Shown here piece after piece: positions 1-8,120 of a stretch of DNA of 63,769 nt (its first letter is position 1; each line of letters begins with the position of its first letter). The translations under genes were made by a program, and so were the position numbers. The notes under the pieces are model-generated. The model worked only from the letters and a program-made list of their open reading frames with translations, had not been told where the DNA came from and made no database searches. The DNA is from an uncultured Treponema sp. GTDB lineage: Bacteria; Spirochaetota; Spirochaetia; Treponematales; Treponemataceae. The stretch covers positions 1 through 63,769 of the forward strand of contig NZ_CAMCEC010000005.1 in the NCBI RefSeq assembly GCF_945873775.1, given 5' to 3'.

Positions 1-60
1 CTTTAGGAATATTCACTCAGGGTCTTAGGAATACTTACTCAAGGCTTTAGGAATACTCTC
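1..60. repeat. 22-bp degenerate tandem repeat
   Basis: Two full units and a partial third of a 22-bp repeat start at 1, 23 and 45. Each opens with (C/T)(T/C)TTAGGAATA and the full units continue into ACTCA. The array runs off the left edge, so the copy number is unknown. Similar GGAATA/GAATAT words recur in the AT-rich repeat block at 32640-32870. No coding potential or known element is recognised. Confidence 0.6.
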
Positions 61-110
61 TTTAGAAATTCCAACACAAACCAAATATTCTCATCTTGTC
101 TTTTTTCTTT

Positions 111-155
111 TTTCGTGGGATAATCCAAACTGCCACTTTGGATTATCCCACGAAA
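111..155. repeat. Perfect 19-bp inverted repeat before the ATPase gene
   Basis: TTTCGTGGGATAATCCAAA (111-129) is followed by a 7-nt loop and its exact reverse complement (137-155). The 3' arm ends 19 nt before the ATG at 175. A pyrimidine-rich tract precedes it and TTTAATTTT follows on the plus strand. It could be a terminator of an upstream gene, a 5'-UTR hairpin or an operator. The perfection of the arms makes chance unlikely, but the role is inference. Confidence 0.7.
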
Positions 156-174
156 TTTAATTTTGGAAGAAAAT

Positions 175-1407
175 ATGGTTTTTATAGAGCGTCATGCAGA
201 AAAAACAATAGAACGGATGTCCCAGTCGTTCCCGGCAGTGCTTGTTACGGGAGCAAGGCAGACTGGAAAGACAACTCTTTTAAAAAACGTAACGGACAAA
301 AAATCCGTCAGTTATCTTACATTTGACGACCCGACGGAGGAGCAGTCCGCAAAAAACGATCCGCAGTCGTTCATTGATTTTCACCCAAGCCCTTTCTTGT
401 TTGATGAAGTTCAGTATGTTCCAGAGTTGTTCCGGTATTTAAAAATCGAAATTGACAAGAACCGGCACAATGGAATGTATTATCTGACAAGAAGCCAGCA
501 GTTTAGGCTTATGGAAAGAGCTACAGAAAGTCTTTCTGGCAGAATCGGAATCGTGCAGCTTTATCCGCTTTCTGCACGTGAAAAACGAGGCGACAGCTTT
601 AATCAGCCTTTTATTCCTTCAAGAGAATACATCTTGCAGAGAAACAGTGAATTTTTCGGAAAGGAATTTTCTGCTTCGGAAACTTGGAATTCAATTTTTA
701 CAGGAGGCTATCCAGAAGTTGCAAAAGGCAATGTCTCGCCGAATGATTTTTACTCAAGCTATCTGAAAACTTACATCGAGCGTGATATTCGGAGTTTGAC
801 TCAAGTTGCAGACGAGATGCAGTTTCTCCAGTTTATTGCGGTTGTCGCGGCAAGAACTGCGCAGCTTGTGAATTACGGAGACATTGCAAACGAGGTCGGA
901 ATAAGCGAGGTTACGGCGAAAAAATGGCTTTCTCTTCTTGTAACTTCGGGGCTTGTTTATCTGCTGCCGCCTTTTTCAGTGAATGTTGAAAAACGTGTTG
1001 TAAAAACTCCCAAGCTTTACTTTGTTGATACAGGACTTGCCGCCTATCTTACAAGATGGACGAATTCAAATGTGCTTCGCTCCGGTGCTATGTCGGGCGC
1101 GTTTTTTGAAACATACATTGTTGGCGAGGTGCTTAAGTCTTTCTGCAATGCTGGAATTGAGCCGCCGCTTTATTTTTACAGGGACAAGGATAAAATCGAA
1201 ATTGATTTGATTATTTTTCTGAACAATACAGTCTATCCTGTTGAAATAAAGAAGACCGCCACACCAAAAACAGACGACGCGAAGAATTTTTTTATCACAG
1301 GCAGAATCAAGAATGTGGAAGTCGCTACGCCGTGCATTGTCTGCAACTGCGGAAAGCCGGTTTCTGTTGCAAAAGGAGTGATTGCGATTCCGGCAGAGTA
1401 TGTGTAG
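175..1407 (+). CDS. AAA-type ATPase with C-terminal DUF4143 domain
   Basis: A 410-residue protein of the large family of standalone P-loop ATPases with a DUF4143 C-terminus; the cellular role of this family is poorly known. The P-loop GARQTGKT lies at residues 26-33, a Walker B-like segment FLFDEVQ follows, and the C-terminus carries a PD-(D/E)xK-like pattern (EIDLI, then VEIKK). Between them is a stretch resembling a winged helix. The ATG at 175 is preferred because GGAAGA sits just upstream; an in-frame TTG at 163 overlaps that signal. In related proteins the sensor segment usually reads LTGSQQ, but here it is LTRSQQ, an Arg for Gly change that could affect ATPase activity. It stands alone, with no partner gene at its 5' side in the window. 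Confidence 0.85.
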   Translation: MVFIERHAEKTIERMSQSFPAVLVTGARQTGKTTLLKNVTDKKSVSYLTFDDPTEEQSAKNDPQSFIDFHPSPFLFDEVQYVPELFRYLKIEIDKNRHNGMYYLTRSQQFRLMERATESLSGRIGIVQLYPLSAREKRGDSFNQPFIPSREYILQRNSEFFGKEFSASETWNSIFTGGYPEVAKGNVSPNDFYSSYLKTYIERDIRSLTQVADEMQFLQFIAVVAARTAQLVNYGDIANEVGISEVTAKKWLSLLVTSGLVYLLPPFSVNVEKRVVKTPKLYFVDTGLAAYLTRWTNSNVLRSGAMSGAFFETYIVGEVLKSFCNAGIEPPLYFYRDKDKIEIDLIIFLNNTVYPVEIKKTATPKTDDAKNFFITGRIKNVEVATPCIVCNCGKPVSVAKGVIAIPAEYV

Positions 1408-1425
1408 TTACTCCGATAATAATAT

Positions 1426-2064
1426 ATGAGCAAATTATATATTGTTAATTTTTCAAGGTCGGAGTATGCAATGCATATTCCTGTGTTCAGGGTTCTTTGT
1501 CCGTCTTATGCTTCTGAGTACCTTGAAAGCCATAAAATTAAGGGCAAGGAAATTAAGGAAACTGACCAAGTTCTTATTGGGTGCACGGCTGATGAAAGAA
1601 AGGCTCTTGAAGCTCTTCTTATTCTAAGAGAAAAAAAGCTTTATATAACGCTTTATTCAGAGAGACCTCCGACTGCTCTTTTTCTAAGCATTGTCCGCAA
1701 GCTGGATAACATTTCGCTTCTTTTCTGCCCGGAAAGCATGGAAGACGTTGCTCATTGCGCGGAGTTCTGCAGAATAAAAAAGAAGTTTATGTCAAAGTCG
1801 GCGCAGAGAAAAACCGAGACAGATCTTTTAGGCAGATTTATAAACATAGAATCCCTTAGCGAAACAAACAGGCTGCTTGTCTTTGCAATTGCGGAAGGAT
1901 TGTCCTTAAAAGAAATGCAGTCGCTTACAAGGCGCAAGGAAAGGTACATACAGACTTGCCTTCATAGGCTTAAAGAAAGGTTCAATGTGCTTGAAAGGCG
2001 GGAGCTTTTTAGCGCGCTCTTAAAATGGCTTTCCTTGGACGTTCAAGATTTTCAGGCAGGATAA
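1426..2064 (+). CDS. Orphan HTH (LuxR-like C-terminus) protein
   Basis: A 212-residue protein of unknown function. The first 120 residues look like an alternating alpha/beta domain, possibly a degenerate receiver, but the usual phospho-acceptor pattern is not obvious. The last 65 residues (from SETNRLLVF through ERRELFSALLKWL) resemble a LuxR/GerE four-helix DNA-binding domain. It starts 18 bp after the ATPase stop. There is no Shine-Dalgarno; GATAAT lies 5 nt before the ATG, suggesting a leaderless message. Its 3' end overlaps the convergent gene at 2052-2297 by 13 bp. Regulator is the best guess; the target is unknown. Confidence 0.6.
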   Translation: MSKLYIVNFSRSEYAMHIPVFRVLCPSYASEYLESHKIKGKEIKETDQVLIGCTADERKALEALLILREKKLYITLYSERPPTALFLSIVRKLDNISLLFCPESMEDVAHCAEFCRIKKKFMSKSAQRKTETDLLGRFINIESLSETNRLLVFAIAEGLSLKEMQSLTRRKERYIQTCLHRLKERFNVLERRELFSALLKWLSLDVQDFQAG

Positions 2065-2297
2065 ACAATAGACGCGCAGAATTTTTCTTTGTCTTTCCAA
2101 GCCGGAACAAGCACGCGGGTATTCTTTAAGGCTTTTTTATATAAAACCGGCAGCAGGCTTGAGAATACTTCCACTTTGTGAGTTCTGGACTTGGACTTTA
2201 CAGTAAGAAGACAGCCGAGCTCTTTTTCTTTATTAAGAATTGGCTCGGCATCTTTTTCAAGTATTCCCAAAAGCATAACGTTTTCTTTTGTTTCCAT
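2052..2297 (-). CDS. Hypothetical small protein (81 aa)
   Basis: An 81-residue protein with no recognised domain. It begins METKENVMLLGILEK and is rich in Lys, Leu and Val, with no signal peptide or membrane segment. Support for it being real: a TATATA box sits 6 nt before the ATG (2304-2309) and the codon choice resembles neighbouring genes. It converges on the HTH gene, overlapping it by 13 bp. The sequence suggests a compact alpha/beta fold, perhaps a small regulatory or ligand-binding domain, but nothing specific can be claimed. Confidence 0.55.
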   Translation of the reverse strand: METKENVMLLGILEKDAEPILNKEKELGCLLTVKSKSRTHKVEVFSSLLPVLYKKALKNTRVLVPAWKDKEKFCASIVYPA

Positions 2298-2335
2298 GCA
2301 TTATATATATGCTTTTTTTTACAGAAAATGACTCA

Positions 2336-2377
2336 TTGACAATCAGTAAATTATAAGTTACAAATAACATTTGTTAT
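2336..2377 (+). promoter_or_regulatory. Promoter and palindrome before the beta-barrel gene
   Basis: TTGACA at 2336-2341 is followed after 17 bp by TACAAA (2359-2364). Overlapping the -10 side is the perfect palindrome ATAACA-TT-TGTTAT (2364-2377), placed where a repressor would block initiation. The -10 match is weak, so this is a plausible rather than certain promoter. Confidence 0.45.
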
Positions 2378-2404
2378 AAACAATACACTTTGGAGAAACT
2401 TGTA

Positions 2405-3208
2405 ATGATAAAAAAAATCAGCTTAGTTGCAATTTTAATGTCCGCTCTTTTTATGCCGGCGTTTTCAAAGGAAGAGCTTATTTTCAACAGCAGTAGAATT
2501 AAAATAGAAGAAAAAGAATGGAGCTGGGAAAATTCTGTTACAGACGAAGAAGAATCCAGCGATAGTTTTTTTGGTCTCTTAGTTGATATGCTTATAGCTG
2601 AAAACTTTTTGATTTTCTACGGAAAATATCCTTTCTACAACAACGAGCCTTTTATAAATTTTTGCTCTGATGACGAGCCTACTTCCGGAAAGTTCTGGAG
2701 AATGGAAGTAGAGACAGGCGCATTCAGTTTTCCCGCAAAAAAATTCATAGGGAGCGAAACTCGCATTGAAGGCGTTCTTTACCATATAATCGGACCGGTA
2801 ATTGAATACCAGCACATCGCAAAAACGAACAAAGACGACATCATGGGAAACCTTAAGCTTGGCGGACAGTTCTTTATCTTTCAGTCAAACTTTATCTGCG
2901 CATCCATAATGTTTCAATGGAATAAAGTTTTTATAATCGAGCCTGAGCATGACAGAGCTTCTGGTCCTGGACTTGGAATAATCTTAAAGTCCTACATCAT
3001 TCCAAAATGCATTCTTGAATGGAGAGCTTCAGTCGCAGTTGTTTCAGGCTACACAGATGAAAGCTGCGCAATTTCAGAATCACACTTGGAACTTGGATAC
3101 ATGGTCGCAGGTCCTCTTGAAATTTACGCCGCCTGGAAAAGACAGGAAAATGAAATTCTTGACTACAACACAAACGGATTTGCGCTCGGCTTGAAATTCC
3201 ATTTTTAA
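2405..3208 (+). CDS. Predicted secreted/outer-membrane beta-barrel protein
   Basis: A 267-residue protein starting MIKKISLVAILMSALFMPAFS, a clear Sec signal peptide cut near AFS-KE. The mature part has alternating hydrophobic strands and ends in GLKFHF; an aromatic C-terminal residue is the classic sorting signal of outer-membrane beta-barrels. The ATG at 2405 is chosen because GGAG lies 9 nt upstream; a TTG at 2390 overlaps that signal. The family is not recognised and the protein is probably lineage-specific. It stands alone, followed by a repeat-rich intergenic region and the convergent purF gene. Confidence 0.65.
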   Translation: MIKKISLVAILMSALFMPAFSKEELIFNSSRIKIEEKEWSWENSVTDEEESSDSFFGLLVDMLIAENFLIFYGKYPFYNNEPFINFCSDDEPTSGKFWRMEVETGAFSFPAKKFIGSETRIEGVLYHIIGPVIEYQHIAKTNKDDIMGNLKLGGQFFIFQSNFICASIMFQWNKVFIIEPEHDRASGPGLGIILKSYIIPKCILEWRASVAVVSGYTDESCAISESHLELGYMVAGPLEIYAAWKRQENEILDYNTNGFALGLKFHF

Positions 3209-3220
3209 GCAATGGGAAAA

Positions 3221-3248
3221 GATTATCGGGTCAAGCCCGATAATGACA
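3221..3248. repeat. REP-like palindrome
   Basis: Arms ATTATCGGG (3222-3230) and CCCGATAAT (3236-3244) surround the loop TCAAG, followed by GACA. It is a member of the dispersed family described in the findings and lies between convergent gene ends. Confidence 0.75.
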
Positions 3249-3315
3249 AACTGCAATACTGATAATGACAGAATCCATGTCTGATAATGACAAAATGCCA
3301 TGCCCGACAATGACA
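3239..3315. repeat. 22-bp iteration of GATAATGACA
   Basis: The 3' half of the REP-like palindrome, GATAATGACA, recurs at 3239, 3261, 3283 and (as GACAATGACA) 3306, spaced 22-23 bp apart. This looks like a palindrome half that has been tandemly amplified. The later copies have lost the opposite arm. Confidence 0.6.
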
Positions 3316-3324
3316 GAGTGCGAT

Positions 3325-3352
3325 GTCATTCCCGCACTTGATGCGGGAATCT
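3325..3352. repeat. REP-like palindrome
   Basis: Arms ATTCCCGCA (3328-3336) and TGCGGGAAT (3342-3350) flank CTTGA, the reverse complement of the family loop. GTC precedes and CT follows. It lies just past the purF stop, between convergent genes. Confidence 0.75.
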
Positions 3353-3372
3353 ATTGCAGAAGATTAAAACCT

Positions 3373-4860
3373 TTAGTCAGAAATCTTTTTTCCGCTAAGC
3401 TCGCCTGGAACAGAAATTGGATATTCGCCGGTAAAGCAGCCTTTGCAGAATCCGTACTGTTCTGGATTGCATTCACGGCAGGCATCAAGCATTCCTTCCG
3501 CGCTAATAAACGCCAAGCTGTCAGCACCTATTTCCTTGCAGATTTCCTCTTCGTTGTGAATGCTTGAAATGAGCTCGCCTCTAGTTGGTGTGTTGATTCC
3601 GAAGTAGCAAGGAAATTTTACAGGCGGACTTGAAATTCTAAAGTGAACTTCTTTTGCTCCGGCGCGTCTTAAAATCTGTACAAGGCGGCGGCTTGTTGTT
3701 CCGCGCACAATGGAGTCGTCGATTACAACAACTCTTTTTCCGTCAACAACAGATTTTACAGCATTGAGCTTTACAAAAACCATGTTCTCACGCTCACGCT
3801 GAGTCGGCGCAATAAAGGTGCGTCCTATATATTTGTTCTTTATGATTCCGCTTGCATAGGGAATTCCGGCTTCTTTTGCATATCCCTGGGCAGCGCCAAT
3901 TCCAGAGTCAGGAACTCCGATTACAACATCAGCAGGAACTCCGCTTTCACGTGCAAGGCAGGCGCCCATTTTTTCACGTGCTTCTGTAACTGGGATTCCG
4001 TCGATTATGCTGTCTGGGCGCGCAAAGTAAACGTATTCAAAAACGCAAGTCCGTTTGGAAGTTCGCTCTCCAAATTCAAATGAAAGAACTCCGTCTTCGT
4101 TTATTATTACGATTTCTCCAGGCTGAATGTCGCGCACGTAAGTTCCGTTTACAGAATCAATTGCGCAAGTTTCGCTTGCAAGAATCCAGCCGTTTTCAAC
4201 TTTTCCAAGGCAGAGCGGACGGATTCCATTTGGGTCTCTTGCGCCGATAAGACATTTTTCTGTTGAAACAACAAGCGCAAAAGAGCCTTTTATCATTTGG
4301 ATTGTATCGGTCAGAGCGCGCTCAAGTCCTTTTTTGTAAGACTTTGCAATAAGCTTTAAAATAACTTCTGTGTCGCTTGTAGAAGAAAATGTGCTTCCTG
4401 AATCTTCAAGCATTTCGCGAAGCTGCTCGTAGTTTACAAGCTGTCCGTTGTGGGCAACTGCGACTGCTCCAAGCTTTGATTTTAAAAGAAGCGGCTGGGC
4501 ATTTTCCAAAGTCGCGCTTCCTGCTGTTGCATAACGGACGTGTCCGCAGGCAATGTTTCCTTTTAAGGCTTCAAGGTTTTCCGGCTTAAAGACTTCCGCA
4601 GTTGTTCCCATTGCCTTGTGAATGGAAATATCTTCGCCGTTACTTACAGCAATTCCAACGCTGTCCTGTCCGCGGTGCTGCAATGCGTAAAGCGCATAAT
4701 AAGCCTGAGTCGCGGCGTTAAAGTCGCTGGCAGAATAAGCCACATATTCTTTTTTTTCTGGTTCGCCCTGCTTAGGTGGATTCAAATAAATTCCGACAAC
4801 ACCGCATTCATCGCGCAGCTTGTCTTCCTCTTCTTCAACAAGAAATTCACAGCACTTCAT
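3373..4860 (-). CDS. purF: Amidophosphoribosyltransferase
   Basis: A 495-residue enzyme for the first committed purine step, PRPP + glutamine to 5-phosphoribosylamine. The N-terminal Ntn glutaminase domain has its nucleophile at Cys19 (DECGVVGIY), preceded by an 18-residue propeptide expected to be removed. The PRPP site VVVIDDSIVRGTT is clear. The C-terminus has the Cys-rich CRECNPEQYGFCKGC segment of the Bacillus-type, Fe-S-containing subfamily. The start is supported by a weak GGAAA motif. It follows purE by 26 bp on the same strand, so the two are probably cotranscribed. Its length matches the family. Confidence 0.95.
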   Translation of the reverse strand: MKCCEFLVEEEEDKLRDECGVVGIYLNPPKQGEPEKKEYVAYSASDFNAATQAYYALYALQHRGQDSVGIAVSNGEDISIHKAMGTTAEVFKPENLEALKGNIACGHVRYATAGSATLENAQPLLLKSKLGAVAVAHNGQLVNYEQLREMLEDSGSTFSSTSDTEVILKLIAKSYKKGLERALTDTIQMIKGSFALVVSTEKCLIGARDPNGIRPLCLGKVENGWILASETCAIDSVNGTYVRDIQPGEIVIINEDGVLSFEFGERTSKRTCVFEYVYFARPDSIIDGIPVTEAREKMGACLARESGVPADVVIGVPDSGIGAAQGYAKEAGIPYASGIIKNKYIGRTFIAPTQRERENMVFVKLNAVKSVVDGKRVVVIDDSIVRGTTSRRLVQILRRAGAKEVHFRISSPPVKFPCYFGINTPTRGELISSIHNEEEICKEIGADSLAFISAEGMLDACRECNPEQYGFCKGCFTGEYPISVPGELSGKKISD

Positions 4861-4886
4861 TTTTTTTCCATTAGATATTTATTAAA

Positions 4887-5387
4887 TTACAGTTCGATTC
4901 CTGAACCGCCATTTGATTCTGCATCGGCAGTAATATTTGCGCGGAATTCTATAAGCTTTGTTTTTATTTCAGGATATTTGATTCCGAGGATTTCGAGCGC
5001 AAGGTAGGCAGCATTTTTTGCATTTCCGATTCCGACAGTTGCAACAGGAATTTGCGGCGGCATCTGAACAATAGAAAGGAGAGAATCCATTCCCGCAAGT
5101 CCGTTTGATTTTCCTGGATTAATGCATTCAAGAGGAACGCCTACAACAGGAAGAACTGTGCGGCTGGCGATAACACCCGGAAGAGCCGCGCTAAGTCCTG
5201 CGCCTGCAATAATTACATCGCAGCCTTCTTTTTCTACAGCTGCAATAGTTTTTACAAGCAAATCTCCTGCTCTGTGCGCAGAAATAACGTAAGCCTTGTA
5301 TTCAACGCCAAATTCTTTTAGAACATCAGCGGACTTTTTCATTGTATCCAAATCAGACTTGGAACCTAAAAAGATAGCAACTTTCAT
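4887..5387 (-). CDS. purE: N5-carboxyaminoimidazole ribonucleotide mutase (class I PurE)
   Basis: A 166-residue enzyme that interconverts N5-CAIR and CAIR in purine synthesis. Conserved signatures: FLGSKSDLDTM, ISAHRAG, AGAGLSAALPG and QMPPQIPVATV. The AGAG..AALPG and SIVQMP patterns match class I PurE, the type paired with PurK, rather than the class II AIR carboxylase known from T. denticola. The ATG at 5387 is used because the mature fold begins there; an upstream GTG at 5402 would add five residues. No clear Shine-Dalgarno is seen. It sits between the TPR gene (47 bp upstream) and purF. Confidence 0.93.
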   Translation of the reverse strand: MKVAIFLGSKSDLDTMKKSADVLKEFGVEYKAYVISAHRAGDLLVKTIAAVEKEGCDVIIAGAGLSAALPGVIASRTVLPVVGVPLECINPGKSNGLAGMDSLLSIVQMPPQIPVATVGIGNAKNAAYLALEILGIKYPEIKTKLIEFRANITADAESNGGSGIEL

Positions 5388-5434
5388 ACTGTAAAATATC
5401 ACAATGAATAAAAGAAATCAACACAGCCCGCTTT

Positions 5435-8110
5435 TTATTCGCCTGAATACGGAAGCAGGATTTCTGACATCCTGTTTATTTCCGCAGAAAGCAAAGTTGA
5501 AATTTGTTCATCCTGAATATAATTTACAAGCTCCTTTAAGCACAAAATAACTTTTAAAAGAAGCTTTATGCCGGTTTCGTTTTCCTGTGCGGAAGGAACA
5601 AAGCCAGAATTTTTTCTTGCATTTTCCGCGGAAGCAAAAAGACCTTGCTTTCCAGACAGGCGCGAAATTATATATTCAAGCTGAAGATTTGTCTTGCTTT
5701 CAAGAAAATTCTTTTTCTGCTGTTCTGGAAGATAACGGCACAATGACTTTAATTTCTTAAAAAGCTGCGTCTGGGAATTTTCTAATGATTTTTCATCGTT
5801 CTCGTTTTTCTCTTCTATATTATCCGCAGCACTTTCATCGCTCAAATTTAAAGAGTCTGTTTCGTTTGCAACTTGAAGCGGCTCTATAGATTTTTCAGGC
5901 GCGTCGCTTTCCATAAAGAATTCTTGAGCCGCAAGGTCTTTTTCCTCTTCACCAAAATCATCATCTTCAAAGTTCAAGTTTTCATCTTCAAACAAATCTT
6001 CGGAATCTTCAGTTGAATCAGCAGGCTGTTCCGGCAAATCAAAAATGTCATCTTCAGAAAAATCTTCATCATCAATAAATTCTTCCGGCTCAGAAATTTC
6101 TTCTTCTTGCACAGGAACTTCTGGTTCTGTTTTTTGCGGCGCAGGAATTTTTTCTTCCGGCATTTTATATTCACGCTTAGGAAGCTCTTTCTTTGCATTT
6201 TTTTCTTCAAGCGGAATAGAAGTTACAGCAGGCTTTTCTTCTTCCAAGTCAAAACTTTCTGTTTCAAAATCGGGTTCAAAAGAATTCTCTTTGGGAGCAG
6301 AAGTTTTGTCTCCGGATGAAAATGGATTCTGAGCAAAAAAATCTTCTGCGCTTGTTTCGTCTTCTTCAAGCCCGCCAACATCTTCGTCTTGATATTCTTC
6401 TGGAACTAAATTGTCAAGGCTCTGGGAATATTTTTCCTTGTCATTATCTTCTGATTCAGCATCAAGTTTTCCGTCTGAAAAAACTTCTTCAACGGCGACT
6501 TCTTCATTTTGAAGATTTTCAAATTCCAACTCTGGTTCGCTTATGGATTCTGTTTCAGTTTTTATTTCACTTGGAGCAGAAGGCAGCTGTCCAATTTCAG
6601 AAGAAGAAATTTCTGGAGATTCAGTTTTTTCACCAAGTCCAATTTCAAAGTTTTCGTCTGCATCTCCAAATTCATCTTCAATGGAATTTCCTGCGTTTGC
6701 AAAAATATTTGTAGAGTCAAGAAGCCTTTTGTTTATTCGCTCAATGCCATTTTTCCAAGCTTTGTTTTCTGAATCGAATTTTTCAATCTGCTTGTAAGTG
6801 GACATTGCCTGAGTAAGATTTCCCTGCGCCTCGTAATTTTTTGCAATAGAATGAAGACCGTCTACGTTTTCTGGATTTTGAGCGATATAGCGAAGATAAA
6901 ATTCTTCCGCTTTTTTTAGCTCGCCTTTTTGTGAATAGCGCATTCCGCCTTCACGGTAAAAATCAGAATAGCTAGGATTCAACGCCTTTATCTTTTTAAA
7001 GCAGCCGGAAGCCTTGCGCTCGTCTCCAATGCAAATGTAATACTGCCCCAGCAGATTCAGAACATGGACATCGCTTGGATTTTTTTCGTAGGCGCACTGA
7101 ATTTTTTTTCCAGCTTCTTCAATTCGGTCTGCGCTCAAAAGAATATGCGCATACTGGCAAAGCATTGAGGAATCTTCTGGAGATGCTGTTTCCATGCGGT
7201 CCATTATTTCAAGAGCATCTTCATTTCTTCCAGTTGATTCGTAAGTAGATGCAAGTCCAGAAAGTGCCTTTGAAAATTCCGGGCGGATTTTTAGCGCCTC
7301 ATTGTATTCAACTTCCGCATTATCAAAGTCGCTTTGCTTTGTGTAGACATCTCCAAGTTTTGTGTGCATGGCGGCATCTTTTGGATTTAAATTCAGAGCG
7401 TGCCTTACAAGCTCGCCGGCATTGCGTGTCTTGTTTTTTTTCAAAAGCAAGTCGGCGTAATTTTCTATAGCTTCAAGCCAGCCCGGTTTTGTTTTTAAGG
7501 CGGCTTCATATTCAGACTGGGCTTTTTCAAATTCTCCAAGAGAGTCATAGCTTTTCGCAAGATTCAGATGAAGAATCGGATGGTTCGGGTCAATTTTAAG
7601 TCCGCGCAGATAAGAAGACACAGCGTCTTTGGGCTGATTTTTCAACGCGTAAATTGAGCCGATATGGTTGAACGCAAGAACATCTTCCGGATTTTCCTCG
7701 ACAACTCTGTTAAAGCAATTAAGGGCATCGTCATATTTTCCCATCAGCTTGAATGTAAAGCCCAAGTTGTAAAAAGACTGAACGTTTGACTCATCGGCAA
7801 TAACTGCCTGCTCAAGAACAGAAATGGAATCGTCGTATTTTTTAAGGCGGCGGTAAACACCTCCAAGCGAATTCAAGGCTTCAACATTTTTTGAATCAAT
7901 GCGGATAATTTCATTAAAATATGCAAGAGCTTTTTCATCATCTCCGCTTTTTACATAAAGATTTCCCAAGGAACTTAGAAGCTCAATGTTCTGAGGATCG
8001 CTTTTTAAAAGTCCTCTGTAAATGCGGGCTGCCTGTTCAAAATCCCTGGAAAGAATCGCGGCATTCGCTCTGTCCAAAATTCCATTGTTTCGCTTGCTCT
8101 CGTTATCCAT
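5435..8110 (-). CDS. Large TPR-repeat protein with acidic linker
   Basis: An 891-residue protein. Roughly residues 5-470 are successive tetratricopeptide repeats (patterns such as ALAYFNEIIRID and NLGFTFKLMGKYDDALNCF). A long, strongly acidic, Pro/Ser-rich low-complexity linker follows (about 490-760, dominated by Glu, Asp and Ser). A helical domain of about 110 residues closes the protein. No signal peptide or membrane segment is seen, so it is probably a cytoplasmic scaffold. The ATG at 8110 is preferred because AGGAAG lies 6 nt upstream; a start at 8182 would overlap the LamG gene. It begins 10 bp after that gene, implying cotranscription. Function unknown beyond protein-protein interaction. 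Confidence 0.85.
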   Translation of the reverse strand: MDNESKRNNGILDRANAAILSRDFEQAARIYRGLLKSDPQNIELLSSLGNLYVKSGDDEKALAYFNEIIRIDSKNVEALNSLGGVYRRLKKYDDSISVLEQAVIADESNVQSFYNLGFTFKLMGKYDDALNCFNRVVEENPEDVLAFNHIGSIYALKNQPKDAVSSYLRGLKIDPNHPILHLNLAKSYDSLGEFEKAQSEYEAALKTKPGWLEAIENYADLLLKKNKTRNAGELVRHALNLNPKDAAMHTKLGDVYTKQSDFDNAEVEYNEALKIRPEFSKALSGLASTYESTGRNEDALEIMDRMETASPEDSSMLCQYAHILLSADRIEEAGKKIQCAYEKNPSDVHVLNLLGQYYICIGDERKASGCFKKIKALNPSYSDFYREGGMRYSQKGELKKAEEFYLRYIAQNPENVDGLHSIAKNYEAQGNLTQAMSTYKQIEKFDSENKAWKNGIERINKRLLDSTNIFANAGNSIEDEFGDADENFEIGLGEKTESPEISSSEIGQLPSAPSEIKTETESISEPELEFENLQNEEVAVEEVFSDGKLDAESEDNDKEKYSQSLDNLVPEEYQDEDVGGLEEDETSAEDFFAQNPFSSGDKTSAPKENSFEPDFETESFDLEEEKPAVTSIPLEEKNAKKELPKREYKMPEEKIPAPQKTEPEVPVQEEEISEPEEFIDDEDFSEDDIFDLPEQPADSTEDSEDLFEDENLNFEDDDFGEEEKDLAAQEFFMESDAPEKSIEPLQVANETDSLNLSDESAADNIEEKNENDEKSLENSQTQLFKKLKSLCRYLPEQQKKNFLESKTNLQLEYIISRLSGKQGLFASAENARKNSGFVPSAQENETGIKLLLKVILCLKELVNYIQDEQISTLLSAEINRMSEILLPYSGE

Positions 8111-8120
8111 AACTTTCTTC

